DNA from: Marinomonas sp. SBI8L
GTDB taxonomy: Bacteria > Pseudomonadota > Gammaproteobacteria > Pseudomonadales > Marinomonadaceae
Assembly: GCF_001624705.1 (NCBI RefSeq)
Contig: NZ_JSEO01000001.1
Span: 408,307 to 472,306, forward strand
Direction of reading: 5' to 3'
DNA: 64,000 nucleotides
In this document: positions 28,924-38,077 of the stretch, piece after piece
How the letters are laid out: each line of letters begins with the position of its first letter
Position numbering within the stretch: position 1 is the stretch's first letter
Translations under genes and position numbers: made by a program
The notes under the pieces: generated by a model
What the model saw: only the letters and a program-made list of their open reading frames with translations
The model's database searches: none
What the model was told of the DNA's origin: nothing

Positions 28924-29511
28924 TTATGTACGCTTGAGCCTTTGTCTTATGCGGCTTAACGCCACTGGGGTGATACTCAAATAAGAGGCAATTTGTTGTT
29001 GGGGGATCTTGTCTTTTAGCTCAGGATAATCAACACAAAAATCAAGGTAGCGCTTTTCTGCTGAATCTTTCACAAAGCTGCTTTCTTTCTCTTCTTTGAG
29101 AATAAAGATCTGCTCCATAAAATGGCAATAGCACTCTAAAAAGCCCTTATCTTGTCGCATCTCATCAAAGAAACTGTGCCAAGGGTAAGAAATGATCATG
29201 CAGTCCTCAAGAGCTTGGATACCAAATAAGGCCTTTGTGCCTTTTATTGTCGCCCTTGTAGAACCTATGATTCGAGGTGATTTAGCAAAAGACTGGGTAT
29301 ATTCTTTGCCGGTTTCAGACACACTGACATAACGGACTTGTCCTGTGTGTAAGAAATATAAACGATCAACTTTTTCCCCTTGCTGAAATAAGAATTCGCC
29401 TTTGCGTACAGGCTGTATTTGCATGGATTGAGTAAAATACTGCCAATCTATGCCATAACCCATTTGATCAAAGTAGTGTTTAAAGCTTGCTTCTAACAGT
29501 GCCTTATCCAT
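28924..29511 (-). CDS. Crp/Fnr-family transcriptional regulator
   Basis: A 195-residue regulator. The N-terminal cyclic-nucleotide-binding-like barrel shows VRKGEFLFQQGEKVDRLYFLHTGQVRYV. A dimer helix (HFMEQIFILKEEKESSFV) and a short winged helix-turn-helix (IPQQQIASYLSITPVALSRIRQRL) follow. The Cys cluster of Fnr and the cAMP-specific residues of Crp are absent, so it probably senses something else. It is the last gene of a three-gene unit with arylamine N-acetyltransferase and an EamA transporter, and may regulate them. Confidence 0.87.
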   Translation of the reverse strand: MDKALLEASFKHYFDQMGYGIDWQYFTQSMQIQPVRKGEFLFQQGEKVDRLYFLHTGQVRYVSVSETGKEYTQSFAKSPRIIGSTRATIKGTKALFGIQALEDCMIISYPWHSFFDEMRQDKGFLECYCHFMEQIFILKEEKESSFVKDSAEKRYLDFCVDYPELKDKIPQQQIASYLSITPVALSRIRQRLKRT

Positions 29512-29544
29512 TCGGCTTCCTTTTTCTAAATACGCTTTAGCTAA

Positions 29545-30528
29545 TTACGCTTTTTCTGGTACTTGTTTATTCATGTTTTCTTTATTTCGGCTTTCCTGTG
29601 AAGGTTCTACCTCAATCAAAACAAATGCCAGCCATAATAAACCCAAACCTAACATAAAGCCGAGGTTAAATAGCTTATCCAATACGTTATTCGCAAAAGC
29701 GCTATAGAGTGCCACCCAAACAGGGATACTGTAAGAGAAGGCTAATAACCGATTCGCTCCAACACTTGCTACCAAATGCTGCTGTAAAATGAAGGTAAAC
29801 AAGGTCGCAAACACGGTGAGATAAAGGCCGTTAAGCCAAAAACCTTTTGCTAGCCAACGAAGCTTATCAAGCTCTCCCCAGATAAGGGCGATGGGAATAA
29901 GCCAAAGCGTACCAAACAGCATTATCATAAAAGCACCTGATAAGGGTGCGAGCTTGCGCCCCCACTTTTGTACACTTACCACATGTATGGCTAATAGCAC
30001 ACAGGCAGCAAGAAAGATGAGATCCCCCCTATTCCAATTCAGTAAACCGAGTTCAGCAACGTCTGAATTTATGTCATTTTGACTATTAAACAACACCAAA
30101 CAAGCCGCAATCGACCCTAATATAAAACCTAATAATTTGATGCCGTTTAACCTTTCACCAAGCCATAGTTTTGCAATAAAAACGCCCATTAAAGGCACCA
30201 GAGTATAAAGTACTGAGGTTTTAAGAGGAGTCGTGTATTTAAGCGCCACAAACAGACCAATAAAGAAGCCGACTAAGGCGCCACTTATCAGCACATACTG
30301 CAGGCACAATATTCTTGATACAAACAAATCAGATAATGCTTGGGTCCGATTTATTCCCGCCCGCTGCCAGTTAGCAAGCAACAAACCAGAAATCAGTACA
30401 AGGGCCAAAACAAAGCGAAAAGCGGTGGTTGCGATTGGGCTAGCAAAGGCTTCCATATTGCCTGATACAACAAAAGAAGATGCCATCAACCAAGCCCAAA
30501 CCAATAAGCTAGAAACCCCTTTCATCAT
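29545..30528 (-). CDS. EamA/DMT-superfamily transporter
   Basis: A 327-residue inner-membrane protein with about ten hydrophobic segments arranged as two five-helix EamA repeats, each opening with a WAWL-like or IFLAACVLL segment and containing a polar proline or glycine break (FVALKYTTPLKTSVLYTLVPLMGVFIAKLWLGERL is a canonical end-of-repeat motif). Members export or import small metabolites; the substrate is unknown. It starts 3 bases after the NAT stop codon, so translation is likely coupled, and is followed 33 bases later by the Crp/Fnr gene. Confidence 0.87.
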   Translation of the reverse strand: MMKGVSSLLVWAWLMASSFVVSGNMEAFASPIATTAFRFVLALVLISGLLLANWQRAGINRTQALSDLFVSRILCLQYVLISGALVGFFIGLFVALKYTTPLKTSVLYTLVPLMGVFIAKLWLGERLNGIKLLGFILGSIAACLVLFNSQNDINSDVAELGLLNWNRGDLIFLAACVLLAIHVVSVQKWGRKLAPLSGAFMIMLFGTLWLIPIALIWGELDKLRWLAKGFWLNGLYLTVFATLFTFILQQHLVASVGANRLLAFSYSIPVWVALYSAFANNVLDKLFNLGFMLGLGLLWLAFVLIEVEPSQESRNKENMNKQVPEKA

Positions 30529-30530
30529 TT

Positions 30531-31385
30531 TTAATGGCCTAGCTTAGGCACAAGAAAGCGGTCAAACAAATGCGCCGTAATCGCCTGATCCAGAGCTAAA
30601 CCAAAGCTCTCTGTTAAAATATTGTGCAATGCATCTGCCGAGTTAACCTGTTCAGTAAGCTCAGTACGTTGACCTGATTCATCGGTAAAACGGGTTAACA
30701 ATTCATGGTTTTTTAAGGCGATAATCACCTCATCATTTTTTAGACTCACCACCAAATTATTAACAAATCCCGCCTCTGGATACTTATGAGAGAAGAAGTG
30801 ACTTAACTGGCAATCTGCATCTGAGTAATCGGCTAAATCAAAACGGTATAAAGTGAAGAACTCACCGCCTTTAAAGATTTGCACGTCATATTCTAGTGTC
30901 TCCAACTGCTTTTGCTCAGACAGTGAGATGATACGATAAGTTTCTCCCCCTATGTCTTGCTCTTTATCTAACTCAAGAGTAAGCGGTAAACTTGGGCCAT
31001 ACGCGCCAAATCCAGTATCAATCAGATAAGTTTCGCCCTGAAGTTTAACTAAGCTAACCCTGTGGGTTCTAGGTGCTTTTTTCTCTTGGTTATAAAGGAC
31101 ACGAGCTAGCTTTAATTGCACTTCATAACCTAATGCACTTAATAATTCATAAGTAAGCTTATTATGCTCAAAGCAATAGCCACCCAAACCTTGAGTCACT
31201 ATCTTATGGCTTAAGCTATCTGTGTCCAAAGGTAGCTCTTCACCCAGTACAACTGCCAAGCTATTAAAGCTGTATTTAGCAATATGCTTATTTTGCAAAG
31301 CTGCAACAAATTCTAAAGAAGGCTCGCCCTCGTGGGTTAGCACTAAGTCGTCTAGGTAGTTTTGTAAACTGCTTGATAAAGTCAT
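30531..31385 (-). CDS. Arylamine N-acetyltransferase
   Basis: A 284-residue cytoplasmic enzyme that transfers acetyl groups from acetyl-CoA to arylamines and hydrazines. The Cys-His-Asp triad is visible: Cys in GLGGYCFEHNKLTYELLSALGY (about residue 72), His in RTHRVSLVKL (about 110), and Asp in TYLIDTGFGAYGP (about 125). The N-terminal helical domain, the beta barrel and the lid match family length. It is the first gene of a three-gene unit with an EamA transporter and a Crp/Fnr regulator, a plausible detoxification set. Confidence 0.9.
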   Translation of the reverse strand: MTLSSSLQNYLDDLVLTHEGEPSLEFVAALQNKHIAKYSFNSLAVVLGEELPLDTDSLSHKIVTQGLGGYCFEHNKLTYELLSALGYEVQLKLARVLYNQEKKAPRTHRVSLVKLQGETYLIDTGFGAYGPSLPLTLELDKEQDIGGETYRIISLSEQKQLETLEYDVQIFKGGEFFTLYRFDLADYSDADCQLSHFFSHKYPEAGFVNNLVVSLKNDEVIIALKNHELLTRFTDESGQRTELTEQVNSADALHNILTESFGLALDQAITAHLFDRFLVPKLGH

Positions 31386-31600
31386 GTTCTACTCCTGTAA
31401 TGTCATTCAATGAATGTCAGAATATGGGAGTCAAAGAGAGAAGGAATTAACCCAGGTTAATTTTGAGAAAGTTTTTTAAAACACGCCATTCTTTAAATCT
31501 ATTTCACCAAAAGCTAATTAAGACTGTTTCAGTTTTTGCACTTTTTCATGCATGAGTATTTCGCTAGCATAAATTGAGCGCCGTTCAGAAAAATCAATTT

Positions 31601-31954
31601 ATGTTTATCTTTATTAGCGCCTTTATTGCTGGTGCACTTTTACCTCTCATCATCTCTGCGCTGACGTGGAAGTCTGAACCAAAATTAAGCCGTAACCTGT
31701 TTATTCTAAGCTGCTTTTTGTACCTGCAAATTTTGGGGGAGATGCTCTTCAAAGTGAATGATTTAGGGGCTTACATTAAATACTTATCTGCATTTTTTGT
31801 TGTCTTTAGGTTAGTTCACCTCGCTTACATCACTCAATTAGGCATCAGGCTAATTAAAAGAGCAAACCCCTTACCTAAGCTACTTCCAATCACCTTAATT
31901 CTAAATACTCTTGTCTGGCCCATGGTATTGATTAGTCTTGTCAGTAAGTTCTAA
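31601..31954 (+). CDS. Small hypothetical membrane protein
   Basis: A 117-residue protein from the ATG at 31601; an upstream TTG at 31574 in the same frame is weaker. Four hydrophobic segments are visible, at about 1-20, 32-52, 60-80 and 95-117, separated by short basic loops. I do not recognise the family. It is flanked by divergent NAT and convergent arsR genes and seems monocistronic. Confidence 0.55.
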   Translation: MFIFISAFIAGALLPLIISALTWKSEPKLSRNLFILSCFLYLQILGEMLFKVNDLGAYIKYLSAFFVVFRLVHLAYITQLGIRLIKRANPLPKLLPITLILNTLVWPMVLISLVSKF

Positions 31955-31997
31955 AGGCACTCTCTTCACATAAACTTACTGACATGACTATCTAAAT

Positions 31998-32315
31998 TCA
32001 AAGATTAGAGAGTAAACCCATTAGCCCAGGAAACTCTTCTTCCAACTCTTCCCGCCTTAACTTAGCAAGAGAATGGTTTCCACGGTCGATATGAGAAATT
32101 AAACCCACATCCTTCAATAATTTAAAATGATGAGAGCGTGTTGCCTTAGCCACAGTTAAGCCAAAAGAAGTACAGTGTCTTTCTGCCCCATTTTCATCAT
32201 TAATGAGATCCACAATGATTTGCAAACGTATTGGATGAGCTAATGCTTTCAGTATTCCCAGCATAGCCCCTTGCCTATTGCTCTTATCAGCGCTCTTTTC
32301 TATCTCGCTAGCCAT
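31998..32315 (-). CDS. ArsR-family HTH regulator
   Basis: A 105-residue winged helix protein. The core reads ALAHPIRLQIIVDLI (helix 1), then FGLTVAKATRSHHFKLLKDVGLIS as the recognition helix region, and an IDRGNHSLAKLR wing. The metal-binding CxC motif of classical ArsR/SmtB proteins is absent; a single Cys occurs near residue 48, so it may sense a redox or organic ligand. It is divergent from a DHA2 efflux gene across 263 bases rich in dyads, its likely target. Confidence 0.85.
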   Translation of the reverse strand: MASEIEKSADKSNRQGAMLGILKALAHPIRLQIIVDLINDENGAERHCTSFGLTVAKATRSHHFKLLKDVGLISHIDRGNHSLAKLRREELEEEFPGLMGLLSNL

Positions 32316-32410
32316 CTCTTCTCCTTTCTTATCCTTTAGATCGGCCTTAACTTTTTATTATACCCTTTGTGACACAACAGCTAACTAACACCTTAAAACA
32401 TGCACAGCTA

Positions 32411-32525
32411 TTGACATAAAAATCATGTCACTATAAGGTTCGATAAAATTCGAACGTATATAAAATAAAGGACGTACCACGTTTTCTATACGTATAGAAT
32501 ATTTCTTACCATTCTAGTAAGAAAT
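32411..32525. promoter_or_regulatory. Dyad-rich promoter/operator region between arsR and the DHA2 transporter
   Basis: Four inverted repeats lie in about 115 bases. TGACAT and ATGTCA (32412-32430) overlap a TTGACA -35-like box. GTTCGA and TCGAAC lie at 32438-32455, and a perfect 16-bp palindrome TTCTATACGTATAGAA at 32484-32499. ATTTCTTAC and GTAAGAAAT lie at 32501-32525. Together with the divergent ArsR gene they form a credible operator cluster for repression of the transporter. Confidence 0.6.
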
Positions 32526-32578
32526 GAAATAACTGTCATGGATTATCGACACAACAAATTTAATGGAAGATTTTAGCA

Positions 32579-34132
32579 ATGCAGAAAGCAAAACAAACCA
32601 GTCAAAGACTCACCCTCTTCACAGTGTTATTAGCTGTATTTGTCGTACCAAGTTCTATCTCAGGCACAGCGATCGCACTACCTTATATCAATGCAGATAT
32701 TCAAACAGATCTTGCCAGCTTACAATGGGTGGTTAATGCCTTTAATCTAACATTCGCGTGTTTTACCCTAATTTGGGGCAAAATATCCGATATTTGGGGT
32801 AAAAAGCGATCTTTCTTTATTGGTGCTTTTATTTATACCTTAGCGTCCGCAGGCTCAGCACTTTCAACGAATGCGCTAGCGCTTGATATATTTAGAGCGT
32901 TTGCAGGTGTCGGTGGTGCTGCCATTTTTGCATGTGGTAGTGCGATATTTATTCATACGTTTGAAGGTGATGCAAGAACCAAAGCCTTTGCCCTATTTGG
33001 TACAACAGCAGGCCTAGGGATTACCTTAGGCCCGACTATTTCAGGTATTCTTCTTGATTCGATTGGTTGGCAAGCAATCTTTTTCATGCATGCTGCCGCT
33101 CTCTTCTTGGTTTTAATTGTCAGTGTCAAAATACCAGCAGGTCAGGCTCAAGGTGGCTCTATTGCTCACATAGACCTTGAGGGATCTTTTATCTTTATCT
33201 CTAGTATGTTTATGCTAATGCTAGCCCTTTCTAAAGGTTATGACTGGGGCTGGAAAAGTGAGGCTATCTTGCTCAGCTTTGCTGGTAGTGTCATCTGCTT
33301 CCTTGGGTTTATGTTGCATATTAAGGTTGCATCATTCCCACTTCTTAAGATTGAGTTAATTAAAAACCATACATTCTTAGGCTTGATCTTGGTACCTGTT
33401 GTAGCAAGTTTCACCTTTGTGACTCTGTTAACTTACTTCCCAACATTTTTAACCGGCTCAATGCAATTTACTGCATCTAAAGCAGGCTTAATCATGCTGT
33501 TTCTAACCGCACCCGTTTTGGTTTTCCCCTTGCTTGCGGGCAAATTATCAGCGAAAGGCGTCAGCACAAACCTACTCATGTACTTAAGCATTATCAGTAT
33601 GCTAATCGGTGCGATCGCGCTTATTTTTGCAGTGCAAAACCATATTTCTATCATCACAATAGCCTTTGCTTTGATACTCATTGGTATAGGTATGGGGATG
33701 TCAGCAGGTCTTGTGGATGGCCAAGCTCTAAGCAGTGTCAATGAAAGCGATGTAGGCATGGCTGCTGGTTTGCTAAATACCTTCAGACTCGGTAGTGAAG
33801 CAATTGGCGTTGCTATTTATGGGTCATTATTAAGCTCTCTTGTTAGCAATATGGTGCCTATACAACTTAAAGAGCACATCGTTTTGAACACAGACAGTTG
33901 GGTTAATGCGATTTCCTCAGGCAACTTTATGAGTATGTTACCCCAAGGGAAAGCTGATCAAGCGGGCATATTTGAAACCATGTCTAGCATCTATAACAGC
34001 GCTTTTGTTACGACGAATATCGCACTAACAGGGATGGCGCTTATTGCCTCTATCTTGGTTGTTTTTCTTCTTAGTAAAGAAAGGAGAGAAAAGAAGAAAC
34101 AAGCAATCCAAGAGAAAGCTTACAACCTTTAG
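32579..34132 (+). CDS. MFS transporter, DHA2 (14-TMS) type
   Basis: A 517-residue drug/H+ antiporter-type major facilitator. Fourteen hydrophobic segments can be counted. Motif A is in the loop after TM2 (WGKISDIWGKKRSF), and motif C is near TM5 (TAGLGITLGPTISG). The central pair of extra helices is the DHA2 hallmark. Substrates are unknown. It is regulated very probably by the divergent ArsR-type gene. The basic C-terminal tail is cytoplasmic. A terminator hairpin follows. Confidence 0.88.
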   Translation: MQKAKQTSQRLTLFTVLLAVFVVPSSISGTAIALPYINADIQTDLASLQWVVNAFNLTFACFTLIWGKISDIWGKKRSFFIGAFIYTLASAGSALSTNALALDIFRAFAGVGGAAIFACGSAIFIHTFEGDARTKAFALFGTTAGLGITLGPTISGILLDSIGWQAIFFMHAAALFLVLIVSVKIPAGQAQGGSIAHIDLEGSFIFISSMFMLMLALSKGYDWGWKSEAILLSFAGSVICFLGFMLHIKVASFPLLKIELIKNHTFLGLILVPVVASFTFVTLLTYFPTFLTGSMQFTASKAGLIMLFLTAPVLVFPLLAGKLSAKGVSTNLLMYLSIISMLIGAIALIFAVQNHISIITIAFALILIGIGMGMSAGLVDGQALSSVNESDVGMAAGLLNTFRLGSEAIGVAIYGSLLSSLVSNMVPIQLKEHIVLNTDSWVNAISSGNFMSMLPQGKADQAGIFETMSSIYNSAFVTTNIALTGMALIASILVVFLLSKERREKKKQAIQEKAYNL

Positions 34133-34160
34133 TAAAGTACATTTATAAAGGCTAAAGGCA

Positions 34161-34196
34161 AAAAAGAGAGGCCTAGATGCTAAGCCTCTCTTTTTG
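34161..34196. terminator. Bidirectional terminator between the DHA2 and Kelch genes
   Basis: AAAAAGAGAGGC and GCCTCTCTTTTT pair around a short central stretch, with A and T tracts that serve both converging genes. Confidence 0.85.
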
Positions 34197-34218
34197 TTTG
34201 TTATACCCTATCTAAGGT

Positions 34219-35232
34219 TTATTCATTCGTATCAGGTGTAAAGGCTTGATTCAAATTAACCGCATTCAAAGAAGGCGCAGTACTGCCACCAAATACATAG
34301 ATCTCCTTTCCAACACTGGCTGCGGCTAATCCATGTCTGGCTGTAGGCATAGCTTCAACTTCCCCCCAAACATCTGTTTTTGGGTCATACACCCAAGTAC
34401 GATTAAAAATCACTTCATTTGGAAACCACTGCTCACCACCAAAGGCATACAGTTTGTCATCCATGACAGCCACTGCAAGGCCAGCCTGAGCCAGAGGCAT
34501 TGCGGCTTTAATCTGCCATTTATCTGTTTCTGGATCATATACTTCTAGAGTATTAAGGTTGTTAAGCCTGAGTTTACCCTCTGGATCATGTTGATTTTGA
34601 CGACCACCCACAACATAAATTTTGCCATTAATCACCCCAGCTGCCGCACTGTTTCTTGGTGTCGGTGCATCAGCTAAACGAGTCCAAGTATTCGTCTTTG
34701 GGTCATAAACTTGTGTCAGCTTTGTTTCCACATAATCATCTAGATGTTTGGTATTAGGCGTTTCAGCTAATCGTCCACCTATAATATAAATTTTATCCTT
34801 AACAACCGCACCAACATGTTCACCACGAGGTGTTGGCATATCACCTGCAGATGCCCATACATCAAGCTTAGGGTCATATACAAAGATAGAAGACTGCACC
34901 TGCCAATCTGGTACAGCACCATAAAAGCCACCCATGGCATACACCTTTCCCTGCACACTAGACAAAGTAATATGATGACGCTTTGCTGGCAGTGGTGATA
35001 ACAGCTGCCAAACATCATTTTTAGCATCGTAAGCACTAAATTGGTCAGTAAACGTATTCTTGTTGCCAACAAAACCACCTGCCACATAAACTTTGCCATC
35101 CAAGGTATCCGTATAGATTTCTTGGACCGCTGTTGGCATAGGCGCCACATTACGCCAATCAGCAAAAGATGGTGTTGCCAAACTAATCGCAGCACTCGTA
35201 CAAAGGGTTAAAGCCAAGGTATGTAAGCGCAT
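34219..35232 (-). CDS. Secreted Kelch-repeat protein
   Basis: A 337-residue exported protein: the N-terminal signal peptide ends at SFA before DW (about residue 24). Six Kelch motifs follow, each with a GG doublet after a hydrophobic strand (VYVAGG, VYAMGG, IYIIGG, IYVVGG, LYAFGG, IYVFGG) and a YDPKTDVW-type loop, forming a complete six-bladed beta-propeller. Periplasmic bacterial Kelch proteins include sialate mutarotase-like (NanM) and uncharacterised members; no sialic acid genes are nearby, so the role is open. Confidence 0.85.
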   Translation of the reverse strand: MRLHTLALTLCTSAAISLATPSFADWRNVAPMPTAVQEIYTDTLDGKVYVAGGFVGNKNTFTDQFSAYDAKNDVWQLLSPLPAKRHHITLSSVQGKVYAMGGFYGAVPDWQVQSSIFVYDPKLDVWASAGDMPTPRGEHVGAVVKDKIYIIGGRLAETPNTKHLDDYVETKLTQVYDPKTNTWTRLADAPTPRNSAAAGVINGKIYVVGGRQNQHDPEGKLRLNNLNTLEVYDPETDKWQIKAAMPLAQAGLAVAVMDDKLYAFGGEQWFPNEVIFNRTWVYDPKTDVWGEVEAMPTARHGLAAASVGKEIYVFGGSTAPSLNAVNLNQAFTPDTNE

Positions 35233-35342
35233 CGCCTATATCCTCTAAATGTAATTTCTATTGAGATAATTGTTCGTTAAGCGTATGAGTGGCTAATAAC
35301 ACTTAGCCACTCGCAAAAGCGTTAAGACAGACTACGTAATGG

Positions 35343-36284
35343 CTAAAGCGTGACTATCACTTTACCAACACTACGACCAGCTTCGATTGATGTATGCGCT
35401 TCACCCAGTTTTTCAAATGCAAAGGTTTGAGACACATGAGGCTTAATGGCACCGCTTTCTAACCAGCTACTTAAAAGTTTCATATCCTCGCCATTAGATT
35501 GAACCAACAATTTATCGATAGAAACCTCTAGCGCATCAGCTTTTGCCTGCAAATCAGCTGGAATCTCCATCAGCGTGATAGAAACCAATCGACCGCCTTT
35601 ACCAAGAACCGTTAGCGATTTTTCTGCCGTGTCTGCAGAGACAGTATCAAAAACAAGATTCATATCTGATACGGCCTCTTCAAATGCTTGAGTACGGTAA
35701 TCAATATGCTCATCTGCACCTAAAGACATAACAAAATCGAGATTTTTGCTTGAACTCGTTGATACGACATAAGCACCCATTTTTTTAGCGATCTGAACAG
35801 CAAAGTGTCCAACTCCACCAGAACCTGCATGTATGAGTACCTTATCTCCTGGAGAAACACGGCCCTTAAGTGCTTGCAATGCCGTTAGTGCTGCCAAGGT
35901 TGTTGCTGCTGCTTGAGTGAAACTGGTGCCTTTTGGAATTGCAGCAAGGTGAGACTCTGGTGCAGCCACGTATTCGGCATAAGCTTTACCATGGCCAGGA
36001 AAATTAACCATACCAAATACCTTGTCACCAATTTGATACTGGCTCACTTTATCGCCAACCGCGACAACAGTCCCTGCGATATCCCAACCCAAAACAATAG
36101 GACGCTCTGGGCTAATCAACATATTTAGACCTTCATTTGAGTATTTCACCTTGGTATCAGCAGGGTTAATACTGATTGCCTGGTTTTCAACTAGGACTTC
36201 ATTATCTTTCAATTCAGGTTTAGCGATATCTTTAAGGATAAGGTTTTCAACGCCACCAGCTTGTTCAAGTAAAATTGCTTTCAT
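35343..36284 (-). CDS. NADPH:quinone oxidoreductase-like MDR protein
   Basis: A 313-residue medium-chain dehydrogenase/reductase without zinc ligands. The N-terminal segment has INPADTKVKYS and VLGWDIAGTVVAVGDKV. The Rossmann motif is HAGSGGVGHFAVQIAKKMGAYVV (about 150-172). The C-terminal segment is HTSIEAGRSVGKVIV. It is similar in type to the protein at 26846 but clearly a different subgroup. It lies 15 bases after the tandem ABM gene on the same strand, forming a two-gene redox unit that is probably controlled by the divergent LysR at 37108. Confidence 0.87.
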   Translation of the reverse strand: MKAILLEQAGGVENLILKDIAKPELKDNEVLVENQAISINPADTKVKYSNEGLNMLISPERPIVLGWDIAGTVVAVGDKVSQYQIGDKVFGMVNFPGHGKAYAEYVAAPESHLAAIPKGTSFTQAAATTLAALTALQALKGRVSPGDKVLIHAGSGGVGHFAVQIAKKMGAYVVSTSSSKNLDFVMSLGADEHIDYRTQAFEEAVSDMNLVFDTVSADTAEKSLTVLGKGGRLVSITLMEIPADLQAKADALEVSIDKLLVQSNGEDMKLLSSWLESGAIKPHVSQTFAFEKLGEAHTSIEAGRSVGKVIVTL

Positions 36285-36299
36285 TTTGGATGCTCCTTT

Positions 36300-36926
36300 T
36301 TAAGCTAATTGAGTTACAAAGTTCATGTATTGCTGCATATCACCTATCACGCTCTGTTCCATTAATTGGCCGGTGGTGACTGCATAAGGTTGATGGAAGT
36401 GAATGTCCCAAACATCTGACTCTTGACGCCAGTGCTCATAAACCACCAAGGTGTCTTCTTGGCCTTGCACTTCATAAAGGTCAAACAACAAACAGCCAGC
36501 TTCATGACGAGTCTGTTTAATGTGCTCTTCAAACTGAGTTAATAACGCCGCTCTGTTTTCCAACGAAATTTTGAAAATGAAAAAGATATTAAATTTAGGA
36601 TCAGAGTCATTCGCTTTAATTGGAGCAACAGGAAATGGTTGAGTATCCGTTAAGTGAAAACTCTCTGCTGGTATCTCCAAGGCTTCTCGCTCTAATTCAT
36701 TTAATACTTTGCGGTGAATAAGTGTTTGGTGATGATCAAGTGCGACGTCATCTTCCCAACGGGTATATATGAAAAAAATATTAGGGTCAGTATTATCTTG
36801 ATAAAGACGTGCAGCTAGATTGCCAGCTTCCTTTAAGGTTAAGGCTTGCACCTCTAATAAAGCTTGTGAAACAGCATCTTTAAACTCTGGTTTAGCAGTA
36901 AATTTTTCAACTTGGGTAGCAGGCAT
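36300..36926 (-). CDS. Tandem antibiotic-biosynthesis-monooxygenase (ABM) domain protein
   Basis: I place the start at the ATG with AGGAG eight bases upstream (36926), not the earlier in-frame start at 36956. The 208-residue protein holds two ABM domains of about 95 residues: the first with EVQALTLKEAGNLAARLYQDNTDPNIFFIYTRWEDD, the second with HIKQTRHEAGCLLFDLYEVQGQEDTLVVYEHWRQ. Single ABM domains form dimeric ferredoxin-like barrels, so a tandem repeat could make the barrel within one chain. Such proteins act on quinones or aromatic substrates, or are heme-degrading; none is proven here. It is first in an operon with the quinone oxidoreductase. Confidence 0.82.
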   Translation of the reverse strand: MPATQVEKFTAKPEFKDAVSQALLEVQALTLKEAGNLAARLYQDNTDPNIFFIYTRWEDDVALDHHQTLIHRKVLNELEREALEIPAESFHLTDTQPFPVAPIKANDSDPKFNIFFIFKISLENRAALLTQFEEHIKQTRHEAGCLLFDLYEVQGQEDTLVVYEHWRQESDVWDIHFHQPYAVTTGQLMEQSVIGDMQQYMNFVTQLA

Positions 36927-37107
36927 GATACTTACTCCTAGTAAATGTCTGTGCATTGATTAAGTAAGATGCATATTAATAAGTTTGAATTTTGGTATCA
37001 TCTAGCTAAATTAGGAATTATATTCCTTAATTTTGGGATAATATTTTCATTTAGCTGTCATATCAGGCTAAATTCGACTCATGCTCTCTCTTCAAGCTGG
37101 AAACAAG

Positions 37108-38025
37108 ATGAACTTAGATCTGAAAAATTTAGCCCTTTTTTTAAGGGTGGCTGAGCTAGGTAAGATTGGGCGTGCTGGTGAAGAATTCGAGCTTTCTAGT
37201 ACTAACGCTAGTCAGCGAATTCAACAACTGGAAACCCAGGTAGGAGTAAAACTGTTTCATCGCACCACGCGTACTGTCACACTGACTTATGATGGCGAGG
37301 TATTTCGCGAGCATGCTAAACGTATTTTAGATGATGTAGAAGAAGTCTCTAACGTCTTTAAAACAGATAAAAATAAGGTAAAGGGGAAAATTAAAATCAG
37401 TGTTTCTTCGTCATATGGTCGAATTTACATCGTGCCCTTTATTCCTGCATTACTAAAACGCTACCCTGATTTAGAGATCGATTTAGATCTCAGCGATAAA
37501 AATATCGACCTTGTTGAGCAAGGTTATGATCTTGCCATACGTATTGGAGACCTCACCTCTAACAGTCTATTAGCCAGAAAGCTTGCTGATAACCCAACAC
37601 TTTTGGTTGCCTCACCTGACTATGTAAAACAGCACGGCATGCCAAAAGCACCAGAAGAGTTAAAACAACACATCTGCCTACCCTTTGCGAACCTAAACAA
37701 TTGGACTTTTAAAGATACACATGGAGAGCTGATAGATGTCACGGTAAAAGGCCCGTTAACCATAAATCTTGGTGATGCAATAGGTGATCTTGTAGAAGCA
37801 GGTATGGGCATAGGTATGGCTTCATACTGGCACGCTGCTCCTGCAATAAAAGCAGGTAAGCTAGTTCAAATATTGCCAGACTTTCCTATCTGGCCAGAAA
37901 CCAAAATATGGGCGGTCAGACCAGCAGGTCGCATTATGCCTACTAGAGTAAAAGCCTTTTTAGACTTCATTGAGAAAGTCATTTTTGAAACCAATCAAAA
38001 GCGCTATGGCAGTCTAATTAAGTAG
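37108..38025 (+). CDS. LysR-family transcriptional regulator
   Basis: The second in-frame ATG (37108) starts the typical LTTR sequence MNLDLKNLALFLRVAELGK; the ATG at 37081 would add nine non-homologous residues. The HTH includes IGRAGEEFELSSTNASQRIQQLETQVGVKLFHRTTRTVTLTYDGE. The effector domain has NIDLVEQGYDLAIRIGDLTSNS. Length is 305 residues. It is divergent from the ABM/oxidoreductase unit, its most likely target; an imperfect GGAA...TTCC dyad lies in between near 37013-37026. Confidence 0.9.
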   Translation: MNLDLKNLALFLRVAELGKIGRAGEEFELSSTNASQRIQQLETQVGVKLFHRTTRTVTLTYDGEVFREHAKRILDDVEEVSNVFKTDKNKVKGKIKISVSSSYGRIYIVPFIPALLKRYPDLEIDLDLSDKNIDLVEQGYDLAIRIGDLTSNSLLARKLADNPTLLVASPDYVKQHGMPKAPEELKQHICLPFANLNNWTFKDTHGELIDVTVKGPLTINLGDAIGDLVEAGMGIGMASYWHAAPAIKAGKLVQILPDFPIWPETKIWAVRPAGRIMPTRVKAFLDFIEKVIFETNQKRYGSLIK

Positions 38026-38040
38026 TGAGTGATTAAATCA

Positions 38041-38070
38041 ACACAGAGGCCAGAAGCCTCTGTGTTTTTT
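38041..38070 (+). terminator. Terminator of the LysR gene
   Basis: ACACAGAGGC and GCCTCTGTGT form a perfect 10-bp stem with a CAGAA loop, followed by six T. Confidence 0.9.
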
Positions 38071-38077
38071 ACAAATA

